From Streptomyces antnestii (GTDB lineage: Bacteria; Actinomycetota; Actinomycetes; Streptomycetales; Streptomycetaceae): 64,000 bases of DNA. The position numbers were made by a program, and so were the translations under genes. Where the stretch lies: NCBI RefSeq assembly GCF_004005495.1, contig NZ_RZYA01000019.1, positions 103,080-167,079 of the forward strand. The letters run 5' to 3'. Shown here one piece after another: positions 17,037-25,649 of the stretch; position 1 is the first letter of the stretch, and each line of letters starts with the position of its first letter. Under the pieces are notes generated by a model. That model had not been told where the DNA came from. It saw nothing but the letters and a program-made list of their open reading frames with translations, and ran no database searches.

Positions 17037-18005
17037 ATGGACCAGGCCACCAGCCCCTCGACCATGCGCGCCGTCTCCCAGGACGCCGCCGGAACCCCGG
17101 AAGTCCTCAAGGTCGTCGAGACGCAGCGTCCCGTCCCGGGCCTGGGCGAGATCCTGGTCCGGGTGCACGCGGCAGGCGTGAATCCGACCGACTGGAAGAC
17201 CCGCGAGCGCGGCGTGTTCGCCACCGGGGCCAGGCCGCCGTTCACTCTGGGATTCGACGTCGCTGGGGTGGTCGAGGCGGTCGGCGGCGGGGTGACACTC
17301 TTCGAGGTCGGCGACGAGGTGTTCGGGATGCCGCGCTTCCCGCACCCGGCGGGCGCCTATGCCGAGTACGTCGCCGCCCCGACCCGGCACTTCGCCCCGC
17401 GCCCCAAGGGCCTGGACCACATCCAGGCCGGCGCCTTGCCGCTGGCCTCGCTGACCGCTTGGCAGGCCCTGGTGGACACCGCGAACGTCCAGCCCGGCCA
17501 GCGCGTCCTGATCCACGCGGCTGCCGGAGGCGTCGGCCACCTGGCCGTGCAGATCGCCAAGGCCCGCGGCGCATACGTCATCGGCACGGCCAGCGCCGCC
17601 AAGCACGAGCTGCTGCGCTCGCTGGGCGCCGACGAGCTGATCGACTACCGCACCCAGGACTTCACCGAGACCCTCCGCGACGTCGATGTCGTCCTGGACA
17701 CCCTCGGCGGCCCCAACTGGGCCCGGTCCCTGCAAACGTTGCGGCTGGGCGGCACACTGATCTCGATCCTGCCGCTGGACGACACCTTCCCCGCCAAGGA
17801 GGCCGAGGCGGCCGGTATCCGGGTGGTGTTCATGCTCGTCGAGCCCGACCATGCGGGGTTGCGCGAGGTTACCTCCCTGGTCGAGGGCGGCCGCCTGCGC
17901 GTCATTGTCGACGAGGTCTTCCCCCTCGAAGAAGCCGTCCGGGCCCACACGTTGGGTGAGATCGGCCGCACCACCGGCAAGATCGTCCTCTCCATCACCC
18001 CCTGA
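17037..18005 (+). CDS. NADP-dependent quinone-oxidoreductase-like MDR enzyme
   Basis: 322 residues, no zinc-ligand cysteines. GVNPTDWKTRERGVF and PFTLGFDVAGVVEAVG form the GroES-like half; VLIHAAAGGVGHLAVQIAK is the NADPH-binding glycine motif, then DVDVVLDTLGGPNWARSL. It is typical of actinobacterial QOR-like reductases in stress or xenobiotic loci. AGAGCACGTC precedes ATG 17037. It probably answers to the divergent GlxA regulator. Confidence 0.87.
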   Translation: MDQATSPSTMRAVSQDAAGTPEVLKVVETQRPVPGLGEILVRVHAAGVNPTDWKTRERGVFATGARPPFTLGFDVAGVVEAVGGGVTLFEVGDEVFGMPRFPHPAGAYAEYVAAPTRHFAPRPKGLDHIQAGALPLASLTAWQALVDTANVQPGQRVLIHAAAGGVGHLAVQIAKARGAYVIGTASAAKHELLRSLGADELIDYRTQDFTETLRDVDVVLDTLGGPNWARSLQTLRLGGTLISILPLDDTFPAKEAEAAGIRVVFMLVEPDHAGLREVTSLVEGGRLRVIVDEVFPLEEAVRAHTLGEIGRTTGKIVLSITP

Positions 18006-18121
18006 CCCACCCCGCTGCTTCTGCCCTGCGGCAGCCATGCCGCCGGCTCCCCGGCCTGCGTCAGGCAGCCGACGACGCCGGGGACGGCAACTGTCGGCCG
18101 TGCTTGATCGTCCCTTGGTGT

Positions 18122-19783
18122 ATGACCACACCATCGCCAGAGCCGCCCGATTGGCCTCACTGCGGTCGCGGAGCCGCCCCTGACGATCCTGTGGGCTGTC
18201 GCGGCATTCACGTGCGTGGCCACACAGTGTGTTTGGCTCATCTTGCTGACACCGACCGGGATGCCTACCTGGCCGGCCTGCAGCCTGGAACCGAAGTCGA
18301 CCACCGCGGCACGTCCTTCACTACCCAACTTCTCAACGAGCTCCTCCGCGCTCTTCGTGACCCTGGCACCGGACAACCTCACCTCGGCCTTGCCCGGTTC
18401 GGGTCAGCGACCTTCCAGCGCGACGCCGATTTCACGGCGGCGACCTTCGAGGGTGAGGCCAATTTCGAGTCGGCGACCTTCGAGGACGACGCCTGGTTCG
18501 GGTCGGCGACCTTCAAGGGCAGGGCCAGGTTCGAGTCGACGACGTTCAAGCGCGCCGGGTTCGGGTCGGCGACCTTCAAGCGCAGGGCCGGGTTCGGGAC
18601 AGCTACCTTCGAGGAAAGCGCCAGCTTCGAGTCGGCGACCTTCGAGGACGACGCCTGGTTCGGGGCGGCGACCTTCAAGCGTCTTGTTGACCTTGGGCCG
18701 TTTGTGTGTGCCGGAAGAGTTTCGTTGGTTGGTGCGGTGTTCGGCGGTCCGATGACCTTGTCGTGCGTGGCGCGTCGGGTGGAGTGCCGGCGAACCCGTT
18801 GGATGTCGACGGCCGAGCTGCGGCTGCGCTACGCCACGGTGGACTTTTCCCATGCCGTCTTCGAGTACCCCCTCACGATCGCCGCGGAGGCCGCCCTCTT
18901 CGTGCTCTCCGACGGGCGGCCAGTGACAGGGCAGGCTCTTGCTGGCGCGCCTGACGCCACGGTGCGGATGGCCTCGATGCGTGGGGTGGACGCGGCCCAT
19001 CTGGTCCTCTCCGACGTCGATCTGTCGGAGTGCCTGTTCACCGGGACCGTGCACCTGGACCAGATACGGCTGGAGGGGGCATGCACCTTCAACACGGTCC
19101 CGCCCGCAATGCATTGGCGGGGCTGGCATCCGATCCGGTTCACCCAACGCCGCACCCTCGCCGAAGAACACCACTGGCGCGCGAGCCAACCAGGGGCCGT
19201 CCCGGGCTGGAACGTGGCCGTGTACGGCGCCGGGCGCGTCGGGCCGTTGCAACTGGCGCCGGTGTACCGCGCGCTTCGCAAAGCGTTCGAGGATGGCAAG
19301 CACGAGCCTGGGTCCGCCGACTTCTATTACGGGGAGATGGAGATGCGCCGCCACGCCGACGACATACCCCGAAGCGAGCGGGGTCTTCTGACTGCCTACT
19401 GGGCATTGTCTGGCTACGGCATGCGCGCTTCCCGGGCTCTGGCGTGGCTCGGCGCCGCCATGCTCGTCACCATCGTGCTGCTGATGGGCCTCGGTCTCCC
19501 GAAGGACGCCCCGAAGCAGGCAGTGACCGGCACCGTCCCGGCCGGCGGAGGCAAAGTCACTTTCGAGATCGACAAGGCCGATCCCCAGAACCCCACCAGG
19601 GAAAGGTTCAACGGCGCGCGCTTCGAACAGGCTCTGAACGTCACCCTCAACTCAGTGGTGTTCCGCTCCGCCGACCAAGACCTGACCACTTCCGGCACCT
19701 ACATCGAGATGGCGTCCCGTGTGACCGAGCCCGTCCTTCTGGGCCTGGCGATCCTGGCTGTCCGTAACCGCGTCAAACGCTGA
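18122..19783 (+). CDS. Pentapeptide-repeat membrane protein
   Basis: 553 residues from ATG 18122 (TTG 18104 is an alternative; neither has a strong ribosome site). The order is a short N-terminal part with cysteines (WPHCGRG, GHTVCLAHL), then about 95-190 of ATF repeats (FGSATF, FESATF, FEDDAWFG), a degenerate repeat-helix part ending in SECLFTGTVHLDQIRLEG, a helical segment (RALRKAFEDGKHEPGSADFY, FYYGEMEMRRHADD) and two TM helices (ALAWLGAAMLVTIVLLMGLG and the C-terminus). This is the Streptomyces pentapeptide/oxidoreductase-like family of unknown function, intact here and broken at 14.3 kb. Confidence 0.75.
   Translation: MTTPSPEPPDWPHCGRGAAPDDPVGCRGIHVRGHTVCLAHLADTDRDAYLAGLQPGTEVDHRGTSFTTQLLNELLRALRDPGTGQPHLGLARFGSATFQRDADFTAATFEGEANFESATFEDDAWFGSATFKGRARFESTTFKRAGFGSATFKRRAGFGTATFEESASFESATFEDDAWFGAATFKRLVDLGPFVCAGRVSLVGAVFGGPMTLSCVARRVECRRTRWMSTAELRLRYATVDFSHAVFEYPLTIAAEAALFVLSDGRPVTGQALAGAPDATVRMASMRGVDAAHLVLSDVDLSECLFTGTVHLDQIRLEGACTFNTVPPAMHWRGWHPIRFTQRRTLAEEHHWRASQPGAVPGWNVAVYGAGRVGPLQLAPVYRALRKAFEDGKHEPGSADFYYGEMEMRRHADDIPRSERGLLTAYWALSGYGMRASRALAWLGAAMLVTIVLLMGLGLPKDAPKQAVTGTVPAGGGKVTFEIDKADPQNPTRERFNGARFEQALNVTLNSVVFRSADQDLTTSGTYIEMASRVTEPVLLGLAILAVRNRVKR
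18464..18679 (+). repeat. Near-identical 54-bp copies inside the pentapeptide-repeat gene
   Basis: 18464-18517 and 18626-18679 match except for one visible base and start TTCGAGTCGGCGACCTTC. They are 162 bp apart, exactly 54 codons. Shorter GGCGACCTTC-type units lie between, so the repeat array has expanded recently by recombination. Confidence 0.8.
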
Positions 19784-19933
19784 CTCAGCGCTCCCATGGC
19801 CCGGGCCGGTGGAACCCCGCAGTCCCAGCGGTCACAAGGATCGGCATAACCGTGGCAGGGGAGGGGCGCGGCTCTCCCAGAGCGACCAAGGCGATCAAGC
19901 AGCTGTCCCCGCGTCGGGTTGCGGGAGTAGTTT

Positions 19934-20578
19934 GTGCCGATGACCGGACCCCTGCCGCCCGGCGGCGCTGTGCTCGATGCGGACGAGCTGGAGGCCCGCT
20001 GGGCGGACGCCTGGAGTCCGCAACAAGTCGCGGAGCGGTTGGATGGGGTCAAGGCGCCCTGGTGTATCGCTGCGGGGTGGGCTCTGGATCTGTTCCGTGG
20101 GGAACAGTCGCGACCGCACGGCGATCTGGAGATCGCTGTGCCCGCAGCGGAGTTCCCGGAGATTCGGGACCGCTTCCCCGAGTGCGTGTTTGACGCGGTG
20201 GGTTCGGGGCGGGTCTGGCCGGAGGCGGGAGATGAGGCCCTGGCGGCCACGCACCAGACCTGGCTGCGGGATCCGGTGAGTGGCCAATTCCTGCTTGACG
20301 TCTTCCGCGAGCCGCACGAAGGCGGCACGTGGATCTGCCGGCGCGACGACAGACTTCGGCTGCCGTACGACGCGATCATTGCGCGAACGGCGGACGGGAT
20401 CCCTTACCTGGTGCCGGAGTTGGTGCTGCTGTTCAAAGCGAAGGCGGCACGACCGAAGGATCAGGCGGACTTCGACGGAGTGCTGCCGCTGCTGAGCAGG
20501 GCGCGACGGGATGTCCTGAGTGGGTGGCTGGAGCTGGTACACCCTGGGCATCCGTGGCTGGCGGAGCTGGCGGGTTGA
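19934..20578 (+). CDS. Nucleotidyltransferase-fold protein (aminoglycoside 2''-adenylyltransferase-like)
   Basis: 214 residues. CIAAGWALDLFRGEQSRPHG followed by DLEIAV matches the GGWAxD...RxHxDxD motif of minimal nucleotidyltransferases related to ANT(2''), with Glu replacing the second catalytic Asp. A C-terminal helical part contains RPKDQADFDGVLPLL. These proteins are common in Streptomyces and their substrates are unknown; drug inactivation is possible but not shown. GTG 19934 is chosen because GGGAG is 6 nt ahead; ATG 19940 is an alternative. Confidence 0.75.
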   Translation: MPMTGPLPPGGAVLDADELEARWADAWSPQQVAERLDGVKAPWCIAAGWALDLFRGEQSRPHGDLEIAVPAAEFPEIRDRFPECVFDAVGSGRVWPEAGDEALAATHQTWLRDPVSGQFLLDVFREPHEGGTWICRRDDRLRLPYDAIIARTADGIPYLVPELVLLFKAKAARPKDQADFDGVLPLLSRARRDVLSGWLELVHPGHPWLAELAG

Positions 20579-21064
20579 ATGACGCGGGTCGCGCCAGCGG
20601 AGGGCAAGCACCTGGGTGGCCAAGCGCTCGTCGCACTGCGAGGCCGGCCGACGACGAGGTACGGCGAAGACCGCACCCTGGGACAAGCGCCCCGGTCGGC
20701 CCATGACCATGACCGGACCACCAGGACGGGAACAGCAAGCTGTGGCGGCGGGTTCAGCAGCCGTACTTGATGCTTGCGAAGACGGAGGCGCCGACGAACC
20801 GCACAGCCCGGTGAGCCTCATGTAGCACCGGCGCAGCCGGACAAGCGCGGTCCGATTGTGCAGCAGTCGCACCGCTGGCGATGCGACGAAACCCGGTGAA
20901 TATAGCGCGGTCGGCCTCAGGCCCTCCGAGGCCGGTGGCACCTGCTGCGTCCAGCCACGCCCCTGCGGAAGTACAACCCCGACGCGGGCGGGATTCAGGG
21001 TGACGTGCTGCTCGCGGCCCTGCTGCTCAAGGAGTTCGCCGGCACCGCAGGACGGACCGTGACC
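20579..21064. other. Gene-free region, about 485 bp
   Basis: No credible gene on either strand. The plus strand near 20960-21060 reads an orphan peptide (KYNPDAGGIQGDVLLAALLL) that runs without a stop into sequence antisense to the next gene, so it looks like the remains of a coding sequence. Confidence 0.45.
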
Positions 21065-21877
21065 TCAGCGGATCTCCTGATCGCGGGCGGCAGTCACGGT
21101 CTCGCGCACGGCCTGGGCGATGGCCGGGGAGTCCTTCTTCAGGATCGCCCCGTGATTACTGCCGACCTTCGCACTGATCTTGATGTTCGGGTTGCGGACC
21201 GTCACCCCGTCGAGGCTGGTGCGGATCCGTTCCTGCTCGTCACCCCGGCTCCCCAGGGATGTCCCCGAAGCGACCACGTAACGCACCGGGACGGTGATGC
21301 TGTCCAGTACGGGTCCCAGCTCACGCTCGCGGGAGAGCCTGCCGAGCTCGATGTTGCTGTCGGCCTGCTCCGCGGCGCTCATCCGCGGGGTCAGGCCCGT
21401 CGGGCGCAGGAGCGGGGTGAACCAGCCCATCCGCCGGAACAGCTTCCGGATCCGCTGCTCCATGGCGTCGTCGAGCCAGTCGTGGGGGAAGGCCCCGTCC
21501 ACGAGGACCGCGCCCACGGTACGGTCGGGATTCCGGCGGGCCCAGTGCGCCGCGACGCACGCTCCGTAGGACCAGCCCACCAGGAGCGCCCGGTCCACAC
21601 CCCGCGCCGCGAGTACGGCGTCGACGTCCCGGACGGCCGCCTCGAAGGAATAGTCCGCCGAACGTTTCGATTTCGTGCCGCGGGCGCGCTCGTCGTAGGT
21701 GATGTGCCGCCAGTCCGTCCCCAGTTCGGCGACGGCCCGACGCCAGTAACCCTGGGTCGCGAACTGGCCGTTGAGGTAGAGGACGGGGATTCCGGGACCG
21801 CCGGTGTCGGTGACTGCCAGGGCCGTGTCGTCCACGGGCACCATGCCGGTCCAGACGGCGGTTTGCTTGATGGTCAT
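21065..21877 (-). CDS. Alpha/beta hydrolase
   Basis: 270 residues from ATG 21877, where AAGAGGAG sits five bases upstream; a longer frame begins 18 codons earlier without such a site. Hydrolase elements: VLYLNGQFATQGYWRRAV (oxyanion loop), DERARGTKSKRS, the nucleophile elbow VGWSYGACVAAHWA, and a late NHGAILKK with the likely catalytic His. The family includes haloperoxidase- and lactonase-like enzymes; the substrate is unknown. It diverges from a GbsR/MarR-like regulator across a gap full of TTGCA boxes. Confidence 0.82.
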   Translation of the reverse strand: MTIKQTAVWTGMVPVDDTALAVTDTGGPGIPVLYLNGQFATQGYWRRAVAELGTDWRHITYDERARGTKSKRSADYSFEAAVRDVDAVLAARGVDRALLVGWSYGACVAAHWARRNPDRTVGAVLVDGAFPHDWLDDAMEQRIRKLFRRMGWFTPLLRPTGLTPRMSAAEQADSNIELGRLSRERELGPVLDSITVPVRYVVASGTSLGSRGDEQERIRTSLDGVTVRNPNIKISAKVGSNHGAILKKDSPAIAQAVRETVTAARDQEIR

Positions 21878-21942
21878 GGCTCCTCTTTCCTGATGGTTTG
21901 TCAGAGACTGCGGGTTCGTCGTTTCTGACATCGCAAACGCTA

Positions 21943-22066
21943 CGTTGCATTCCAGTGGCGGACAAGGAGCCTGTTGCGAGCAATGGACATCAGTGCAGGT
22001 AGTTGCCCATTAATCGTTGCAACGGGACCGTTTTTAATGCAACGTCAGCGCTTCGTCCGTTGCATT
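21943..22066. promoter_or_regulatory. Cluster of CGTTGCA boxes in a divergent promoter
   Basis: CGTTGCATT at 21943-21951, the palindrome CGTTGCAACG at 22015-22024, then AATGCAACG (22036-22044) facing CGTTGCATT (22058-22066) as a perfect 9-bp inverted repeat. Four copies of one element in 124 bp between a hydrolase and a regulator gene strongly suggest an operator array. Confidence 0.75.
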
Positions 22067-22121
22067 GGATAGGGAGTGAACGCTATGGTCGTGGCACCAA
22101 GGGAACTGAAGGGAGATCGCG

Positions 22122-22886
22122 GTGCCGGGAGGCAGACTCACCCAGCAGGAACGCCAGCAGATCGCGCTGGGGGTGGCCGACGGACTCGCCTACGCGGAGA
22201 TCGCGAGGCGTCTGGACCGTCCCACCTCGACCATCACGCGTGAAGTGATGCGCAACGGAGGCCCCTCCGCCTACCGCGCCGACCTGGCCCACCGCGCCAC
22301 CGAACGCCGCGCCCACCGGCGCAGACAAGCCGCCCCCCGCGGGCCGCAGACACCCGAACAGGCCCCCGGACGCGACGCCGAGGCCGTGCGCGAGTACGAG
22401 GAGGTGTTCACCACCCTCCTGATGCAGCAGGGCCTGCCCAAGATGATGGCCCGGGTCCTGACCTGCCTGCTCACCACCGACGCGGGCAGCCTCACCGCGT
22501 CCGAACTCGTCCAGCGCCTCCAGGTCAGCCCGGCGTCGGTGTCCAAGGCGATCGCGTTCCTCGAAAGCCAGGGCCTCGCCCGCCGGGAACCCGGCGAACA
22601 CCGCCGCGAGCGCTACCTCGTCGACAACGACGTGTGGTACCAGTCGATGATCGCCGCCGCCCGGGCCCACACCCAACTCGCGGAGACCGCCCGCCAGGGC
22701 GTCGGCGTCCTCGGCCCCGACACCCCGGCCGCCGTACGCCTGGAGAACATCGCCCGCTTCGTCGACTTCGTCGGCGAGAGCATCACCCGCGCCGCGGAAC
22801 AGGCCCGCGAGATCCTGCACACGGATCTCCCGGCGAAGGCGGGCGGATCGGACGAGGCGGGCGTGACACCCGAAGCCGACTCGTAA
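22122..22886 (+). CDS. Regulator with IS30-like HTH plus GbsR/MarR domain
   Basis: 254 residues. Residues about 3-40 form a first HTH (LTQQERQQIALGVADGLAYA, EIARRLDRPTSTITREV) of the kind found in IS30 transposases and some Streptomyces regulators. Residues about 95-235 form a GbsR/MarR winged helix (LTASELVQRLQVSPASVSKA, then FLESQGLARREPGEHRRERY). Two DNA-reading modules could explain the array of CGTTGCA boxes upstream. GTG 22122 follows GGGAG. It likely represses the divergent hydrolase and itself. Confidence 0.8.
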   Translation: MPGGRLTQQERQQIALGVADGLAYAEIARRLDRPTSTITREVMRNGGPSAYRADLAHRATERRAHRRRQAAPRGPQTPEQAPGRDAEAVREYEEVFTTLLMQQGLPKMMARVLTCLLTTDAGSLTASELVQRLQVSPASVSKAIAFLESQGLARREPGEHRRERYLVDNDVWYQSMIAAARAHTQLAETARQGVGVLGPDTPAAVRLENIARFVDFVGESITRAAEQAREILHTDLPAKAGGSDEAGVTPEADS

Positions 22887-22910
22887 ACGGCCCCGGCCCC
22901 AATCTCAGCC

Positions 22911-23561
22911 TCAGCCGAACAGCACCGTGAGCGTGCGCTCCCGCGACGCGCGTACATGTGCGCGCGCCGCCTCGCCCGCACCCTCGACATCGCCACCGGC
23001 GATCGCGTCGGCCAGCGCCACGTGCTCGTCGAAGATCACGACGAAGTCCTCCACCCCACGGCGCAGCCAGTCGACCCGCCCGACGATGGGCTCGAGTGTC
23101 TGGGCCAGCAGCACGTTGTCGGCCAGCGCCGTGATCTCCCTGTGCAGCACGGAGTTGGCCGCGTGCACACCTGCCACGTCGTCCTCGCCGGCCGCCTCTC
23201 GCGCCTTGTGCAACGCGGACGCGAGACCGCATTCGGCGCCCTGTGCCACACGCTCGCTCGCCTGCTGCGCGGCAAGGACCTCCAGCACCTCGCGGAGGTC
23301 GTACAGCTCGCACACCTGCCGCTCGTCGAGAGTCCGTACGACCATCCCGCGCGTGGGCAGGTGCTCGACGAGTCCCTCGTTGTGCAGGACGCGCAGCGCC
23401 TCGCGCACCGGCAGGCGGGAAACCGAGTACCTCTCCGCCAGTTCCTGCTCCACCAACCGCGTGCCGGGCGCGAACGTACCGTCGTAGATGCTGCTGCGAA
23501 TGTGTTCGCCGACGATGTCACGCAACGGCATCTTGTTCCGGTACAACTTCGAAGACGACAT
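22911..23561 (-). CDS. GntR-family regulator, FCD (FadR) subgroup
   Basis: 216 residues from ATG 23561 (GTG 23591 also possible). The N-terminal winged helix is LVEQELAERYSVSRLPVREA with LVEHLPTRGMVVRTL; the C-terminal all-helical FCD domain includes ELYDLREVLEVLAAQQA, HREITALADN and DEHVALADAIAGGD, whose Asp/His residues usually bind metal and a carboxylate ligand. It lies beside the racemase-like gene on the same strand and likely controls the amino-acid locus that follows. Confidence 0.88.
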   Translation of the reverse strand: MSSSKLYRNKMPLRDIVGEHIRSSIYDGTFAPGTRLVEQELAERYSVSRLPVREALRVLHNEGLVEHLPTRGMVVRTLDERQVCELYDLREVLEVLAAQQASERVAQGAECGLASALHKAREAAGEDDVAGVHAANSVLHREITALADNVLLAQTLEPIVGRVDWLRRGVEDFVVIFDEHVALADAIAGGDVEGAGEAARAHVRASRERTLTVLFG

Positions 23562-23615
23562 CGCCACTGGTCTCAGCCCACGTCCGCTCACCCGACTGCT
23601 ACTGGAACGGCCAGT

Positions 23616-24380
23616 CTAGAGGTGGCGCACGGGAGCGCCACCCGATCCCCGGCCAGAGCCGGCCGGCCCGCCCGGACCGGCCCCGGCGCCCACCAGATCG
23701 GCGACCAACCTCGCGGCGCAGGGCACCGGTTCGACGATCTCGACGAGGTCTAGCGAGGACAGCCGGCGGGCCGTCTCGCTCAGCGGCCCTCCCGCGATGA
23801 TCACGGCCTCGGCGCCGTCCGCCTCGACGCAGGTCCGCACCGCGGCGGCCAGTTCCTGGTACTGCTGCTCGGCGGACGCCGCGAGCACGACCGGGTCGGA
23901 GGACGTCAGACGCACCCCGGTGAAACCGTCCGACCTGCCGTGCCTCTCGACCAGTCCGGTCAGCGAATCGACCAGCAGCGGGGTGCTGGTCGCCATCGCG
24001 AACCGGCGGCCCCCGCCCGCGGCCGCCAGGATCGCGGCCTGACCGATACCGACGACGGGCACGTCCAGCTCGGCGGCGAGCCGCTCCCGTGCCGGATCGC
24101 CGATGGCGCCCACGATCACCGCCGCCACCTGCGCGGTGAGCCGGCGCCGCACCGCGTCGACGACGTGCCGCGCGGACTCCTCCAGCGTGACCGGGTCCAC
24201 GATCATCGACGGGCCGTGCTCGACGGTGACCCCCTCGACCACCAGACCCGTCCCCGCCAGCTCGCCGCGCGCCAACTCGACCATCATCGACGTCGTCCCA
24301 CGACTGGTGTTGGGATTGACCAGGATCACGGTCCGGGTTCCGGTGTGCAGCAAGAGATCGACCTCTCGAAGTGTGCCCAT
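23616..24380 (-). CDS. Asp/Glu/hydantoin racemase-family protein lacking both usual catalytic cysteines
   Basis: 254 residues. VILVNPNTSRGTTSMMVELA is the family's N-terminal signature. The first catalytic Cys (normally in a CFGDP motif) is alanine here: VIVGAIGDPARERL. The second (normally GCAGM) is glycine: AVIIAGGPLSETARRL. The fold and domain repeat are therefore present but the two-base Cys racemisation chemistry is not. It may act as a non-racemising relative (decarboxylase, isomerase or ligand-binding protein) in amino-acid or hydantoin catabolism. ATG 24380. It sits between GntR and LysR genes on the same strand. Confidence 0.8.
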   Translation of the reverse strand: MGTLREVDLLLHTGTRTVILVNPNTSRGTTSMMVELARGELAGTGLVVEGVTVEHGPSMIVDPVTLEESARHVVDAVRRRLTAQVAAVIVGAIGDPARERLAAELDVPVVGIGQAAILAAAGGGRRFAMATSTPLLVDSLTGLVERHGRSDGFTGVRLTSSDPVVLAASAEQQYQELAAAVRTCVEADGAEAVIIAGGPLSETARRLSSLDLVEIVEPVPCAARLVADLVGAGAGPGGPAGSGRGSGGAPVRHL

Positions 24381-24449
24381 GCCTTGTACGCGCGAGGGCG
24401 ACGGTCAGGCGAACGCACTCACGCGCCTGTCATCATGCCTGGCCCACGG

Positions 24450-25388
24450 TCAGACCGCGGTAGGCGGTTCGTTCGTCTGGGACAGTTCGCGGTCGATCGT
24501 GGCCGCTGCCGCGCGCAGCACCGCGACAGCCTGGTCGAGGAACGGGTTCGGATCTCCCGAGCGGCGCACGGCGAAGACGCGTCGCACGTGTGTGGGGTTG
24601 GCCAGGCGGATGAGGTGGACGTCTTCCGACTTGCTCAGGGCGAGTTCGGGGACGATGGCGACGCCGAGTCCGTTGCGTACGAGTTCGAACGGCAGGTTGT
24701 AGTCGTTCGTGCGGAAGATGACCTCGGGGCGGAAGCCTCCCTCGGCGCAGATGTGGAACAGGGAGCGGGCCGCGTCGGTCTCCTCGCGGTAGCAGATCCA
24801 GCGTTCGGCCGAGAGGTCGGCGACCCGGATGCGTTTGCGGCGGGCGAGGCGGTGCTTCTTGGGGACGAGGACGTACAGCGGTTCTTCCAGGATGAGGGTG
24901 CGTTCCAGGTCGGGCGGGTCGTTGCGGGGCACCGTTCCGTATTCGAAGATGACCGCCAGGTCGAGGCGGCCTTCGGCCACCGCGGGCAGGGTGACGGGCG
25001 GGTCGCCCTCCTCGTAGCGGACGTCGACGTGCGGGCGGTCGCGCAGGAAGTCGGTGAGGACCGCGGGCATCAGCCGGAAGCCGGCCGACCAGAAGCTCCC
25101 GAGGTGCAGTCGTCCCCGTTCCGCCGCCGCGAAGGAACGCATCTCGTCCTCGGCCGCCTCCAGATCGGCGAGCAACCTGACGGCTCTGCGGGCGAGTTGG
25201 GCCCCTGCGGCCGTCGGCCGGACGCTGCGTGGCGACCGCTCGAAGAGGGGCACGCCGAGGGCCCGCTCCACCGAGGCGATCTGCTGCGAGATCGCGGACG
25301 GTGAGTATCCGAGGCGGCGTGCGGCGGTGCGCAGCGAGCCGGTGGCGACCACATCACGGATCGCCTGCAACTGCGTCGGGGTCAGCAT
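24450..25388 (-). CDS. LysR-family transcriptional regulator
   Basis: 312 residues. The N-terminal HTH LRTAARRLGYSPSAISQQIA is followed by the usual linker SVERALGVPLFERSPRSVRP; the rest is a two-lobe effector-binding domain (RPHVDVRYEEGDPPVTL, GLGVAIVPELALSKSEDVHL). ATG 25388. It diverges from the amino-acid ABC transporter genes, whose promoter carries TCACC/GGTGA half-sites. It probably activates uptake in the presence of the substrate. Confidence 0.9.
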   Translation of the reverse strand: MLTPTQLQAIRDVVATGSLRTAARRLGYSPSAISQQIASVERALGVPLFERSPRSVRPTAAGAQLARRAVRLLADLEAAEDEMRSFAAAERGRLHLGSFWSAGFRLMPAVLTDFLRDRPHVDVRYEEGDPPVTLPAVAEGRLDLAVIFEYGTVPRNDPPDLERTLILEEPLYVLVPKKHRLARRKRIRVADLSAERWICYREETDAARSLFHICAEGGFRPEVIFRTNDYNLPFELVRNGLGVAIVPELALSKSEDVHLIRLANPTHVRRVFAVRRSGDPNPFLDQAVAVLRAAAATIDRELSQTNEPPTAV

Positions 25389-25478
25389 CAGCAGAACTTA
25401 ACAACCGGCCCGCCGACGCCGCCAGAGTTCGCGTCGACGTGGATGCCCGGCAGTGGGCGGAGTCGATGCCTCCGTTGA

Positions 25479-25506
25479 TTCACCGCAGGTGAGAACGGAG
25501 TTCACC
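25479..25506. promoter_or_regulatory. TCACC/GGTGA half-site triplet upstream of the ABC transporter
   Basis: TTCACC (25479-25484), then GCA, GGTGA (25488-25492), nine bases, TCACC (25502-25506). Two overlapping inverted repeats share the middle half-site. The location between lysR and its likely target makes it a candidate LysR binding site. Confidence 0.5.
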
Positions 25507-25649
25507 TCCTCTACGAGCAACAGCTCAGCTGAACGATGTGTGCGGCAATGTTCGTTCTGCTTTATCTTGTGCTGCCGTCCCCGCTGCCGCAGATTGAGCG
25601 GCATTGACCGGCCAGGACATGGCCGGCCGACCCGAGGGAAGGGCACCTC

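Noticed and set aside
20856..21062. A 68-codon plus-strand frame before the alpha/beta hydrolase
   Set aside because: Cys/Ser/Arg-rich, no ribosome site and no family; another frame in the same stretch reads more protein-like but has no start, so it was reported only as debris.
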